From CAXXOK01 sp964584315 (lineage in GTDB: Bacteria; Bacillota; Clostridia; Christensenellales; Aristaeellaceae): a stretch of DNA of 64,000 nucleotides. The stretch covers positions 1 through 64,000 of the forward strand of contig CAZOZO010000009.1 of the NCBI GenBank assembly GCA_964584315.1, read 5' to 3'. Under the pieces are notes generated by a model. It was not told the DNA's origin, did not search any database, and was given only the letters and a program-made list of their open reading frames with translations. Positions within the stretch are counted from its first letter, which is position 1. Each line of letters begins with the position of its first letter. The translations under genes were made by a program, and so were the position numbers. Below are positions 34,561-43,140 of the stretch, in pieces.

Positions 34561-35508
34561 CTACGAGAGGCGGATGGGCACGGGCACGTTCTCCATCACG
34601 GCGACCAGAATACGCTCCGCGGTGATGCCCTTCATTTTGGCTTCCGGGCCAACCAGCACGCGGTGCGCCAGCACCGGCAGCGCCATGCGCTGTACGTCCT
34701 CGGGCAGGATATAGTCGCGGTCGTTGAGCAGCGCGCACGCCTGCGCACCGCGAATCAGCGCGATGGCGCCGCGCGTGGATACGCCCAGCTGAAGCGAGGG
34801 GTGCGTGCGCGTCATGGCGGCGATGTTGGCGATGTAGTGGCGCACTTCCTTGCTGCAATACACCGTGCCGATCATGTTTTGCATCTCCACCACGTCGCTG
34901 GCGGAGCATACGGCGGTCAGGTTGGACTGGGGTTTCACCGTGCCGCTGAAACGCTCCAGCACGGCCATTTCCTCTTCCATGGTGGGGTAGCCCATCGAGA
35001 TGCGCAGGAAAAAGCGGTCCATCTGCGCCTCGGGCAGGGGATAGGTGCCCACGAACTCGCCGGGGTTCTGCGTAGCCAGCACCATGAAGGGCTTGGGCAG
35101 CGGGTGCGTTACGCCGTCCACCGTCACCTGATACTCCTCCATGATCTCCAGTAGCGAGCTCTGCGTTTTGGGCGAGGTACGGTTGATTTCGTCCGCCAGC
35201 ACGATCTGGCACATCACCGCGCCCGCGTGGAACTCCAACTCGCCGGTTTTAAAATTGACCATCGTGAAGCCCGTCACGTCGCTGGGCACCACGTCCGGGG
35301 TGAACTGGATGCGGTTGAAGCTGCAATCCAGCGATTTGGCAAGGGCGCTGACCATGGTGGTTTTGCCGGTACCGGGCACATCCTCGATCAGCACATGGCC
35401 TTTGCACAGCATGGCGATGAGCGCCAGCTCGATCACCTCGTCCTTGCCGACGATCACCTTGGCGATATTCTGCTTGAGCGCGCCGATCACGCGGCGGGGG
35501 TTGAGCAT
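34561..35508 (-). CDS. MoxR-family AAA+ ATPase
   Basis: The protein is 315 aa. Walker A is PGTGKT (about 46), Walker B is VLADEINR (about 110), sensor 1 lies in VLATQNPGE, and the lid domain ends with VGPEAKMKGITAERIL. MoxR ATPases act as chaperones or activators for vWA-type or membrane partners, here the DUF58 and transglutaminase proteins encoded next. AAAGGAG precedes ATG 35508, which I prefer to an in-frame ATG 8 codons upstream. It is first in the operon, with a clear promoter at 35559-35587. Confidence 0.92.
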   Translation of the reverse strand: MLNPRRVIGALKQNIAKVIVGKDEVIELALIAMLCKGHVLIEDVPGTGKTTMVSALAKSLDCSFNRIQFTPDVVPSDVTGFTMVNFKTGELEFHAGAVMCQIVLADEINRTSPKTQSSLLEIMEEYQVTVDGVTHPLPKPFMVLATQNPGEFVGTYPLPEAQMDRFFLRISMGYPTMEEEMAVLERFSGTVKPQSNLTAVCSASDVVEMQNMIGTVYCSKEVRHYIANIAAMTRTHPSLQLGVSTRGAIALIRGAQACALLNDRDYILPEDVQRMALPVLAHRVLVGPEAKMKGITAERILVAVMENVPVPIRLS

Positions 35509-35558
35509 AGGAAAGGCTCCTTTATCAAGCATTTGATACGCTTACCGCATACAAAACC

Positions 35559-35587
35559 AGTATAACGGATACCCATTGATTTTACAA
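35559..35587 (-). promoter_or_regulatory. Promoter of the moxR-DUF58-transglutaminase operon
   Basis: Minus strand TTGTAA (35587-35582), 17 bases, TATACT (35564-35559). Confidence 0.7.
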
Positions 35588-35741
35588 GACTGTGACGAAT
35601 GTTTTACGGATGGAGGAACGCTTTCAAATGCCCGCCGGATGGACATACTATTGCTGTGGCGCGCCGCCGCATAGGAAAATGGGCATCGCGCGCCGAACCC
35701 TACTAAGGTACATGTCTGTCCATGGCGGAAAGGAGCCCCGG

Positions 35742-37055
35742 ATGCAACCAAACCCCTCAAACCCGCTCGACGCGCCCACCTCCGGCGTCCCGGCGGAGGC
35801 CGCCCCCATGCCGGGCGAGCCGCAGAGCTGGCTGCGCCGCACAGCGCTGTTTCTGGTGGCGCAAAACCTCTCGCTGTTCGGCTCGTCGGTAGTGTCCTTC
35901 GCCATCATCTGGCATATCACGCTGACCACCTCCTCCGGCGTATGGATGATGCTCTCCACCCTCAGCGCCATGGTGCCGCAGGTGCTGGTGTCGCTCTTTG
36001 GCGGCGTGCTTGCCGACCGCTATAACCGCAAGACGCTCATCATGCTGTCGGACGGGTTTATCGCCACGGCGACGCTGGGGCTTGCCATCGCGTTTTTGAA
36101 CGGCTATACGCGGCTGGAGCTGCTGCTGGTGGTCACGGCCGTGCGCTCGGTGGGCGCGGGCATCCAGACCCCCGCCGTCAGCGCAATCTTCCCCCAGCTG
36201 GTGCCGCAGGACAAGCTCACCAAGGTGCAGGGCATCAACCAGACCATCGGCTCGGTGCTGATGCTGGCGGCCCCGCCCGCCGCGGGCGTGCTGCTGGGCT
36301 CGCTGGGGCTGGTGGCCAGCTTCTTTACGGATGTGATCACCGCCGCGCTGGCCATTGCCGTTACCAGCCTGATCCGTGTGGAGAAGGTCGCCCGCAAGGA
36401 CGCGCCCCTGTCCATCTGGGCGGACATGCACGCGGGCCTGCGATACACCCTGTGCCACCCCAAGCTGCGCCGCGTGATCCTGTGCTTCGGGTTTACGATG
36501 TTTTTGATCACGCCCGCCGCGATCCTGAGCCCGCTGATGGTGCAGCGCACCTTCGGCCCCGAGGTATGGAAGCTGACCGCCAACGAGGTGAGCTGGACGG
36601 TGGGCAACCTGCTGGGCGGCATCTATGTTGCGGTCAAGGGTGAATTTAAGAACAAGGTGCTCACCGTAGCGGTGTGCCTGCTGGCCTTCGGCGTGGTGTT
36701 TGCCCTTTTGGGCGCGGCGTGGGATATCGTCAGCTACCTCGCGTTCATGGTCATCGGCGGGCTGTTCCTGCCGTCCATCTCCACCGCGCAGACCGTGTAC
36801 ATCCAGGAGATCACCGAGCCGGACGTGCTGGGCCGCGTGTTTTCCATCGTGCAGATCATGGCGGCCAGCGCCATGCCGGTCGCCATCCTGCTGTTTGGCC
36901 CCTTGGCCGATGTGGTGAGCGTGCAGCTGCTCATGATCATCAGCGGCGTGCTGCTGGCGGCGGTGGGCGTGTGGTACGCGCTGACCGGCAACCGCGAATC
37001 CACGCGCGGCTTTTTGAGCGGCAGCGCGTGTGAGATCAAACCCCCGCAGGCGTGA
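35742..37055 (+). CDS. MFS transporter, EntS/macrolide-efflux type
   Basis: The protein is 437 aa with about 12 membrane helices. After a Pro-rich 30-residue lead it starts LFLVAQNLSLFGSSVVSFAI, and the MFS motif A appears as GGVLADRYNRKTLIM between helices 2 and 3; AVRSVGAGIQTPAVSAIFPQ is typical of the MFS_3 group. It is probably a proton-driven exporter of hydrophobic compounds. GGAAAGGAG precedes ATG 35742; upstream in-frame ATGs lack a site. It is divergent from the moxR operon, with about 150 bases of shared upstream DNA. Confidence 0.85.
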   Translation: MQPNPSNPLDAPTSGVPAEAAPMPGEPQSWLRRTALFLVAQNLSLFGSSVVSFAIIWHITLTTSSGVWMMLSTLSAMVPQVLVSLFGGVLADRYNRKTLIMLSDGFIATATLGLAIAFLNGYTRLELLLVVTAVRSVGAGIQTPAVSAIFPQLVPQDKLTKVQGINQTIGSVLMLAAPPAAGVLLGSLGLVASFFTDVITAALAIAVTSLIRVEKVARKDAPLSIWADMHAGLRYTLCHPKLRRVILCFGFTMFLITPAAILSPLMVQRTFGPEVWKLTANEVSWTVGNLLGGIYVAVKGEFKNKVLTVAVCLLAFGVVFALLGAAWDIVSYLAFMVIGGLFLPSISTAQTVYIQEITEPDVLGRVFSIVQIMAASAMPVAILLFGPLADVVSVQLLMIISGVLLAAVGVWYALTGNRESTRGFLSGSACEIKPPQA

Positions 37056-37200
37056 GCCTGCCGACACATTTCCGCCAAGGTGCGACTCCCAAGCGCCCAT
37101 GCTTGGGCCCGTCCCGCGCTCTGCCGCAACGGACGCGCGCCTTGTACCCCGATGACCCGCCCGACCGTCGCCCGCCACCTGCGGGCAGGAGGATAACCCC

Positions 37201-37968
37201 ATGCAACGCGCACCCGTACTCTTTGTAGGCCATGGTTCGCCCATGAACGCCATCGAAAACAATGCTTATACCCGCGAGTGGGAGCGGCTGGGGCAGGCCC
37301 TGCCGCGGCCCGCTGCAATCCTGTCGGTATCCGCCCACTGGTTCACGGGGGGTACGCAGGTGTCCAACGTGCAGCAGAACCGCACCATCCACGACATGTA
37401 CGGCTTTCCGGACGCGCTGTACCGCGTGCGTTACGACGCGGCGGGCGCGCCGGAGGTGGCCGCGCGCGTGCAGGCGCTGCTGGGCGCGGCTGCACGGCCC
37501 AGCGGCGAGTGGGGGCTGGATCACGGCACCTGGTCGGTGCTGTGCCGCATGTACCCCAAGGCGGATATCCCCGTGTTGCAGCTGAGCGTGAACCGAGACC
37601 TCTCCCCCGCGGAGCACTACCGGCTGGGGCAGGCGCTTGCCCCCCTGCGCGAGGAGAACGTGATGGTGTTTGCCAGCGGCAACGTGGTGCACAACCTTGG
37701 CATGGTGGGCTGGGACATGGCGGGCGGCTTCCCGTGGGCGGACGCGTTCGACCAGTACATCAAGGAGGCGGTCACGCAGGGCGATTTGGCCCGTGCCGTC
37801 GACTACCGTGCCGCGGGGCAGCCCGCGCGGCTGGCCGTGCCCACGATGAATCACTTCGCCCCGCTTTTGTACGCGCTGGGCGCGGCGGAGGGCGGCGGCG
37901 CCCCCGAGGTGTTCAATGACGCGCGCGTGATGGGCTCCCTGTCGATGACCAGCTACCTGTTTGCCTGA
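37201..37968 (+). CDS. ygiD: LigB-type extradiol dioxygenase (4,5-DOPA dioxygenase-like)
   Basis: The protein is 255 aa. FVGHGSPM at the N-terminus, SAHWFT near residue 46, WGLDHGTWSVL near 100, and GNVVHNLG near 160 are the metal and catalytic motifs of the YgiD/LigB family; NHFAPLLYALGAA near the C-terminus is also typical. Members use zinc or iron to cleave catechols such as L-DOPA beside the hydroxyls. The physiological substrate is unknown. GGCAGGAGG precedes the ATG. It is the first of four consecutive plus-strand genes for small redox or aromatic-handling enzymes. Confidence 0.88.
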   Translation: MQRAPVLFVGHGSPMNAIENNAYTREWERLGQALPRPAAILSVSAHWFTGGTQVSNVQQNRTIHDMYGFPDALYRVRYDAAGAPEVAARVQALLGAAARPSGEWGLDHGTWSVLCRMYPKADIPVLQLSVNRDLSPAEHYRLGQALAPLREENVMVFASGNVVHNLGMVGWDMAGGFPWADAFDQYIKEAVTQGDLARAVDYRAAGQPARLAVPTMNHFAPLLYALGAAEGGGAPEVFNDARVMGSLSMTSYLFA

Positions 37969-38084
37969 CGCGCGGCCAAAGCCCGCGTGCAGGGAAGTCC
38001 GCGGCGCGGGCGGAGGACCCCCTGTGCCGAACACACCTCATTTTGACTTGCACGTATCCGACCTCTGGAAAGGAGTTGTGCCCC

Positions 38085-38918
38085 ATGGCGGAAAAAGCGG
38101 TAACGCAGACGGTGCGCGGCATGCGCACCATGGACGGCGCGGGCGTGCGCCTGACGCGGGTGCTCAGCCAGCGGGAGACCAAGGCCTTTGACCCGTTCCT
38201 GATGCTCGACTCGTTCGATTCCACCGACCCAAACGACTATCTGGCGGGCTTCCCCATGCACCCGCACCGCGGCATCGAGACCGTCACCTACCTGATCGAG
38301 GGCCGCATCGAGCATGAGGACAGCCTTGGCAATAAGGGCGAGATCATCGCCGGGGAAAGCCAGTGGATGAGCGCGGGCAGCGGCATATTGCATCAGGAGA
38401 TGCCCAAGGCTGCCGAGCGGATGCTGGGCTTTCAGCTGTGGCTGAACCTGCCCGCCGCCGAAAAGATGAGCGAGCCCATGTACCTGAGCATCACCAAGGC
38501 GATGATCCCCGTGGTGCAGGCGGGCGGGGCGACCGTGCGGGTTTTGAGCGGCGCGTTTGGCGGAGCCAAAGGCGTTACGCCCCGGCACATCCCCGCGCGC
38601 ATCCTGGACATCGAGCTGCCCGCGGGCGGGCAGGTGTCCGTGCCCTTCGCGCCGGGGGAGACGGGGTTTGTGTTCTTCATCCTGGGCGAGGGCCGCGTGG
38701 GCGAAACGCCCATATCGGAAAAGACCGCCGCGCTGCTGGGCGAGGGCGACACGGCCACCATCGCCGCGGACGGGCGGGGCGCGCGCGTGATCCTTTGCAG
38801 CGGCAGGCCCCTTCACGAGCCCATCGCGTGGGGCGGCCCCATCGTGATGAACACCCAGCGCGAGCTGGAGTTTGCCTTTGAGGAGCTGCGGCGCGGCACG
38901 TTCATCAAGCACGGCTGA
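38085..38918 (+). CDS. Pirin-family protein
   Basis: The protein is 277 aa, a bicupin. The metal-site motifs HPHRGIET and, about 40 residues later, ILHQE correspond to the pirin iron ligands; QLWLNLPA is the characteristic follow-up. Some pirins are quercetin dioxygenases, others regulators. ATG 38085 has GAAAGGAG about 8 bases upstream; an in-frame start 14 codons earlier has none. It lies between a dioxygenase and a flavin reductase. Confidence 0.9.
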   Translation: MAEKAVTQTVRGMRTMDGAGVRLTRVLSQRETKAFDPFLMLDSFDSTDPNDYLAGFPMHPHRGIETVTYLIEGRIEHEDSLGNKGEIIAGESQWMSAGSGILHQEMPKAAERMLGFQLWLNLPAAEKMSEPMYLSITKAMIPVVQAGGATVRVLSGAFGGAKGVTPRHIPARILDIELPAGGQVSVPFAPGETGFVFFILGEGRVGETPISEKTAALLGEGDTATIAADGRGARVILCSGRPLHEPIAWGGPIVMNTQRELEFAFEELRRGTFIKHG

Positions 38919-38947
38919 CGGGTACCGCGCGGGCAAAAACCTGTGTC

Positions 38948-38998
38948 ACCCGCCGCGTCGGGCGGGTAATGGAAGCATGGGGGAGGCACGCCTCCCCC
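38948..38998 (+). terminator. Two hairpins after the pirin gene
   Basis: ACCCGCC / GGCGGGT (38948-38967) and GGGGGAGGC / GCCTCCCCC (38979-38998). Neither has a T-run, so they may be RNA-processing or stability elements rather than terminators. Confidence 0.45.
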
Positions 38999-39025
38999 GC
39001 CAATGTTTGAAAGAAGATGACATCA

Positions 39026-39604
39026 ATGGAAAAACCGAACATCCTCGCCATCGTGGGCTCGCTCCGCCAAAACTCGTTCAACCGCCAGCTGGCCGCCTTC
39101 GCCAAGGATACTGTGGGCGAGCGCGCGAACTTTACCGTGCTCGACTTTGCGGACGTGCCTTTGCTCAACCAGGATTTTGAATACCCCGCGCCCGATGCCG
39201 TGCGCCGCGTGCGCGAGGCTGTCAAGGCCGCGGACGGGCTGTGGTTCTTCTCGCCGGAGTACAACCACGGCGTGCCCGGCGTGCTCAAAAACCTGATCGA
39301 CTGGCTCAGCCGACCCGTCAGCGAGACGGAAAAGCAGGTATTGAGCCGCAAGCCCGCCGCCATCAGCGGTATTTCCACCAGCATGGCGGGCACCATCCCC
39401 GGGCAGGATCAGCTGGTGATGCTGCTGAGCCTTTTGAACATGCGCATCATGAACGCCCCGCGCCTGACCATCCCCAATGCGCGCAAGATGCTCGACGCAC
39501 AGGGCAGGCTGGTGCTGGGCGAGAGCCAGCCGTTCCTTGACCAGCAGGCGGATGCCTACCTGCGTTTTTTGCAGCGCGTGGCGGTCATGAACGCGCCGGT
39601 GTGA
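39026..39604 (+). CDS. NAD(P)H-dependent FMN reductase
   Basis: The protein is 192 aa with a flavodoxin-like fold: VGSLRQNSFNRQL binds the FMN phosphate, and FFSPEYNHGVPGVLKN is the family's second flavin loop, as in YieF/ChrR and azoreductases. It reduces FMN, quinones or other acceptors with NAD(P)H. ATG 39017 lies too close to the AAAGAAG site; ATG 39026 is preferred and begins the first beta strand sooner. An aldo/keto reductase follows 60 bases downstream. Confidence 0.88.
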   Translation: MEKPNILAIVGSLRQNSFNRQLAAFAKDTVGERANFTVLDFADVPLLNQDFEYPAPDAVRRVREAVKAADGLWFFSPEYNHGVPGVLKNLIDWLSRPVSETEKQVLSRKPAAISGISTSMAGTIPGQDQLVMLLSLLNMRIMNAPRLTIPNARKMLDAQGRLVLGESQPFLDQQADAYLRFLQRVAVMNAPV

Positions 39605-39664
39605 CCAAACGTTGACATATCAACGCGCGGCTTGCCCGCGCGAATGGAATCGAGGTGCCGGAAT

Positions 39665-40654
39665 ATGTACCAGCCCAACCCCGACCGTTACCGCGACATG
39701 CCCTATGTGCGCCTTGGCGCAAGCGGCGTGCGCATCGCCCCCATCGCGCTGGGCCTGTGGCAGAACTTTGGCGAGGACGCGCGCTACGACGTGAGCCGCG
39801 AGACCATCCTGACCGCGTTTGACGCGGGCGTGAACCACATCGACCTGGCCAACAACTACGGCAAACCCGCCGGTTCTGCGGAAAAGACGTTTGGCCGTGT
39901 GCTGCGTGAGGAGCTTCAGGCCCACCGCGACGAGCTGTTCATCTCCACCAAGGCGGGCTACACGATGTGGCCCGGCCCCTTCGGCGACCGCGGCAGCAAG
40001 AAGTACCTGATAGCAAGCCTTGACCAGAGCCTCTCGCGCATGGGGCTGGAGTATGTGGACCTGTTCTACCACCACCGGCCCGACCCCGAAACCCCCATCG
40101 AGGAGACGGCGGAGGCGCTGGAGCAGGTGGTGCGGCAGGGCAAGGCGCTGTACGTGGGCCTTTCCAACTACAATGCGGAGCAGACGCACGCGATGCTTCA
40201 CGAGCTGGAGTCGCGCGGGCTGCACTGCCTTTTGCACCAGATGCGCTACTCCATGTTCGCGCGCGAGCCGGAGCACGGCCTGTTTCAGGAGCTCAAGGCG
40301 CACGGGGTGGCGAGCATCGCGTTCTCGCCGCTGGCGCAGGGGCTGTTGACCAACAAGTACCTGGGCGGCGTGCCGGAGGGCAGCCGCATGGTGGAGGGGC
40401 ATACCTCCCTCAAGGCGGCGGACCTGACCGAGGAGCGCCTCAGTCAGCTCAGGCTGCTGAGCGAGATCGCCGCGGCGCGCGGGCAGAGCCTCGCGCAGCT
40501 GGCGCTGTCATGGGCGCTGCGCATCGGCGGCGCGGACACGCTAATCGTGGGCGCGCGAAGCGCCGAGCAGCTGAGGGATAGCCTTGGGGCCATCGGTCAT
40601 GTGCGCATGACCGAGGAGGAGTACCGGGCCATCGAGGGGATACTGGGGGCGTAA
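39665..40654 (+). CDS. Aldo/keto reductase, YghZ-like
   Basis: The protein is 329 aa. It resembles E. coli YghZ (L-glyceraldehyde 3-phosphate reductase) along its length: NPDRYRDMPY, LGLWQNFG, FDLANNYG-type HIDLANNYG with the catalytic Asp/Tyr, STKAGY, MWPGPFGDRGSKKYL, SLSRMGLEYVDLFYHHR and SPLAQGLLTNKYL. It reduces aldehydes or ketones with NADPH. GAGGTG precedes ATG 39665. It closes the four-gene run that began with the dioxygenase. Confidence 0.88.
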   Translation: MYQPNPDRYRDMPYVRLGASGVRIAPIALGLWQNFGEDARYDVSRETILTAFDAGVNHIDLANNYGKPAGSAEKTFGRVLREELQAHRDELFISTKAGYTMWPGPFGDRGSKKYLIASLDQSLSRMGLEYVDLFYHHRPDPETPIEETAEALEQVVRQGKALYVGLSNYNAEQTHAMLHELESRGLHCLLHQMRYSMFAREPEHGLFQELKAHGVASIAFSPLAQGLLTNKYLGGVPEGSRMVEGHTSLKAADLTEERLSQLRLLSEIAAARGQSLAQLALSWALRIGGADTLIVGARSAEQLRDSLGAIGHVRMTEEEYRAIEGILGA

Positions 40655-40780
40655 ACGGTGCCAGTGGGTCGCAAACGGACGGCCTGCGCAAAGCCGCCTG
40701 CTCACCCGTGCACCCGCCGGACCGTGAAGCGTGAATGAACGGGCGCAGGATACCCCGCCGCCTTTCCAAAGCATGAAAAG

Positions 40781-40813
40781 ACGAGGCAGGAGCAATGATC
40801 GCTCCTGCCTCGT
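40781..40813 (+). terminator. Terminator after the aldo/keto reductase gene
   Basis: A perfect 13-bp stem ACGAGGCAGGAGC / GCTCCTGCCTCGT with a 7-base loop; AAAAG on the left and TTT on the right allow use in either direction. Confidence 0.8.
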
Positions 40814-40859
40814 TTCGATCCCGCCCGACCAACGCGCCGGGCGGAGGTGCTGTCCGCTT

Positions 40860-41018
40860 ATACTATTTCAAAACCTTAACGCTTCTATCTCGCGGCGCTT
40901 TTGCCCTCTGGCTTCGTCGTGAAAGCTCGACGTAGCCCCGCTACGCCTTCGCTTCCACTCCTCGCCATAGAACAAAATCGCTCGCGAGCTATGACGCATT
41001 AAGGATTTGAAATCGTAT
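40860..41018. repeat. 159-bp inverted-repeat element
   Basis: The outer arms (40860-40879 and 40999-41018) match at 18 of 20 positions, pairing ATACTATTTCAAAACCTTAA with the complement of TTAAGGATTTGAAATCGTAT. Imperfect pairing continues inward to the exact central hairpin CGTAGC-CCC-GCTACG (40931-40945), whose centre is that of the element. GC content is visibly lower than the surroundings. It lies between convergent genes, 8 bases from the stop of the minus-strand gene. No ORF is present; it resembles a MITE-like or structured intergenic element. Confidence 0.85.
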
Positions 41019-41025
41019 TATCCGC

Positions 41026-42735
41026 TCACTGCGCTCCACCGGCCAGCGCAAACCGGTAGTACAACAACTCCCCGTTCCGGCCTGCCTCCACGGCTTGCAC
41101 CGGCTCGCCTACCGCGTTGCTCAGGTATGCGCACATATCGGCCAGCTCGCCCTCGTCCACGGTCACCAGCACGATGTTGTCCCGCAGCCAGTCCGCGGCG
41201 GAAAAATTATGCCCGTCAAAGCCCAGCAGCGCCATTTGCGCATACCAGCTGGGGGTATGGCACGTCCAGTCGCCCCAGATGGCTGTGTTGGGCGGGATGC
41301 CCTCCGCGGTGTAGGGGGTAAGGCTGGTATCGCGGTACAGGTTGGGGCTGCGCAGCACGTACCAGTCCGGGTGAGTGAGGCCGATCTGCGTGAACAGCCG
41401 GGCGCGCTCCATGCTTTGCACATCCTGCGCGCGGGTCACGGCGCGGTAGGTCAGGCGCAGGGAAAGGCCGCCCGCGGCCAGCGCCAGCGCGCACAGCAGC
41501 ACCGCGGCCCCGCGCCGCGCGGGCGCACCCGCAAGCGGGTTCACGCGCAGGGTGAGCAGCAGCCCGCACAAAAACGCTGCGCAGGGAATGAGCACCGCGT
41601 CGGCGGCACGGGCGGGCATGCGGCCCGTGAGCATCAGGTAGCTGAGGATCAGCACCGCGCCCAGTAGCCCAAGCCCCGCCGCCGTGCGGGCAAGGCGGGG
41701 GCCGCCGCGCCGCGCGATCAGGCACAGGCCAAGCAGCAACACGGGCAGCAGCGCCATGCACAGGGTGCGTACATCACCGGTCAGGTAGTCGCGCCACGCG
41801 GCCATAAGGCTCATGCTCTCACGCGGATAGGCTGCGGCCATGGCGCGCAGCGCACCGGTGGTGATGGCGCTGTCCATAAAGTACCAGCGGCTCGCCATGG
41901 TCATAAGCGGCGCGGGCAGGCCCGCGGCGCTCTGCGCGGCCACCTGCGGCGCCGCCTCGAAAGCGGTGTAGTCCATCAGGGCGATGCGGGCGGTGTGCCA
42001 GGCGACATCCGCGGTAAGCCCGCGCGCTGCAAGCTCGATGGCGCGCACGGCATACAGCGCCCCCACCACGGCCACCAGCGCGGCCAGCGCCCACGCGGCG
42101 GCGCGGCGCTGCGCATGGGCTTCGGGCGCGGCCTTCGGGCGGGCGGCAAAGCGCCACACAAATGTGAGCGCGAGGTAGGCCGCGGCGGGTAGCGCCCCCT
42201 GCGCGCGCAGGCAGTAGGCCGCCGCCATCAGCACAAGCGACAGCGCAAGCCCGCGCGCCGCGCCCTTGCCGGAAAGCGGCGTGGCCATGCCCTGCAGAAC
42301 GGCTGCCGTGCCCGTGAGCGCGGCGGTGGTGGTAAAGTTGAGGCGGCAGCACGCAAAAGCCGCAAACACGCCCAGGTACAGCAACGCGACCAGCCCGCCC
42401 GCCATGCGCGGGCGTGCGTAGCCCGTCGCCAGCTGCAAAAAGCATTTGCCGATCACCACACAGCTCAGGGCGCACAGCCCCAGCTGGATCAGGCTGAACC
42501 ACGGCACCGCGGGCGCGAGCGTGCCCAAAAGCCGCAGAAGCCCTGCCGTAAGCGTGTGCACATCCGGCGAGAAGCTGGCGGCCGCGCCGCCCTCAAAGCC
42601 CATGTAGGCGCGCAGGATCAGCCCGTCGTCGCTGTTTTCAAAGCGGAAGTTGCTCACCAGCATCAGCGCGGCAAACAGCGCGGCGGCCATGCCCGCGGCC
42701 AGCAGCCAGTGGTTCAGGGTGCGGCGTTTCTCCAT
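41026..42735 (-). CDS. Polytopic membrane protein of unknown function
   Basis: The protein is 569 aa with roughly 11 membrane helices and a C-terminal soluble segment of about 120 residues (IWGDWTCHTPSWYAQ region). The first extracytoplasmic loop contains ENSDDG, and acidic residues after helix 1 together with a C-terminal globular part are reminiscent of GT-C glycosyltransferases or O-antigen-type membrane proteins, but I cannot confirm a family. AAAGGAG precedes ATG 42735. A good promoter is at 42859-42887. It is divergent from the HAD phosphatase gene. Confidence 0.65.
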   Translation of the reverse strand: MEKRRTLNHWLLAAGMAAALFAALMLVSNFRFENSDDGLILRAYMGFEGGAAASFSPDVHTLTAGLLRLLGTLAPAVPWFSLIQLGLCALSCVVIGKCFLQLATGYARPRMAGGLVALLYLGVFAAFACCRLNFTTTAALTGTAAVLQGMATPLSGKGAARGLALSLVLMAAAYCLRAQGALPAAAYLALTFVWRFAARPKAAPEAHAQRRAAAWALAALVAVVGALYAVRAIELAARGLTADVAWHTARIALMDYTAFEAAPQVAAQSAAGLPAPLMTMASRWYFMDSAITTGALRAMAAAYPRESMSLMAAWRDYLTGDVRTLCMALLPVLLLGLCLIARRGGPRLARTAAGLGLLGAVLILSYLMLTGRMPARAADAVLIPCAAFLCGLLLTLRVNPLAGAPARRGAAVLLCALALAAGGLSLRLTYRAVTRAQDVQSMERARLFTQIGLTHPDWYVLRSPNLYRDTSLTPYTAEGIPPNTAIWGDWTCHTPSWYAQMALLGFDGHNFSAADWLRDNIVLVTVDEGELADMCAYLSNAVGEPVQAVEAGRNGELLYYRFALAGGAQ

Positions 42736-42858
42736 GGCGGTGTTCTCCTTTGCGGCGCGCGCCGCAGGCCCTTCGGAGGTCTTGGGCGCGCGCGAGGGAT
42801 AAAGCTTGGCCACGGGCGATGGCCCGTGCAGAAAACGTGCGGTCAAAAACCCGAAACC

Positions 42859-42887
42859 ACGGTAGCACAGGCGGCACGGCGTGTCAA
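42859..42887 (-). promoter_or_regulatory. Promoter of the polytopic membrane protein gene
   Basis: Minus strand TTGACA (42887-42882), 17 bases, TACCGT (42864-42859). It shares TGCCGCCTGTGCTAC with the promoter at 20262-20290. The rest of 42736-43140 contains only the divergent HAD promoter. Confidence 0.65.
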
Positions 42888-43047
42888 GCGGGCGGGCGGG
42901 CACAGGCGGCCGCGGGTGCGCCTGCGCGCAATGCGGGCTGCTCGCCGCGTTTGGGATGCTGCACGAAGGCTTTCCGCGCCGCGCGCCAGCATAGGGCCTC
43001 TGCGCGCATGGCGCTCGCGTAGCCCTCTTTGCGCCCCTACGCCATAC

Positions 43048-43077
43048 TTGGCAACCGCCCCGCGCGCGTGCTATACT
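43048..43077 (+). promoter_or_regulatory. Promoter of the HAD phosphatase gene
   Basis: TTGGCA, 18 bases, TATACT, 63 bases before the ATG. Confidence 0.65.
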
Positions 43078-43140
43078 GTGTTGCGAGCGCGGCTTGCGCG
43101 CGCCAAACACCGCCTACCGCTTCCGAAGGGACTGCGCCTG

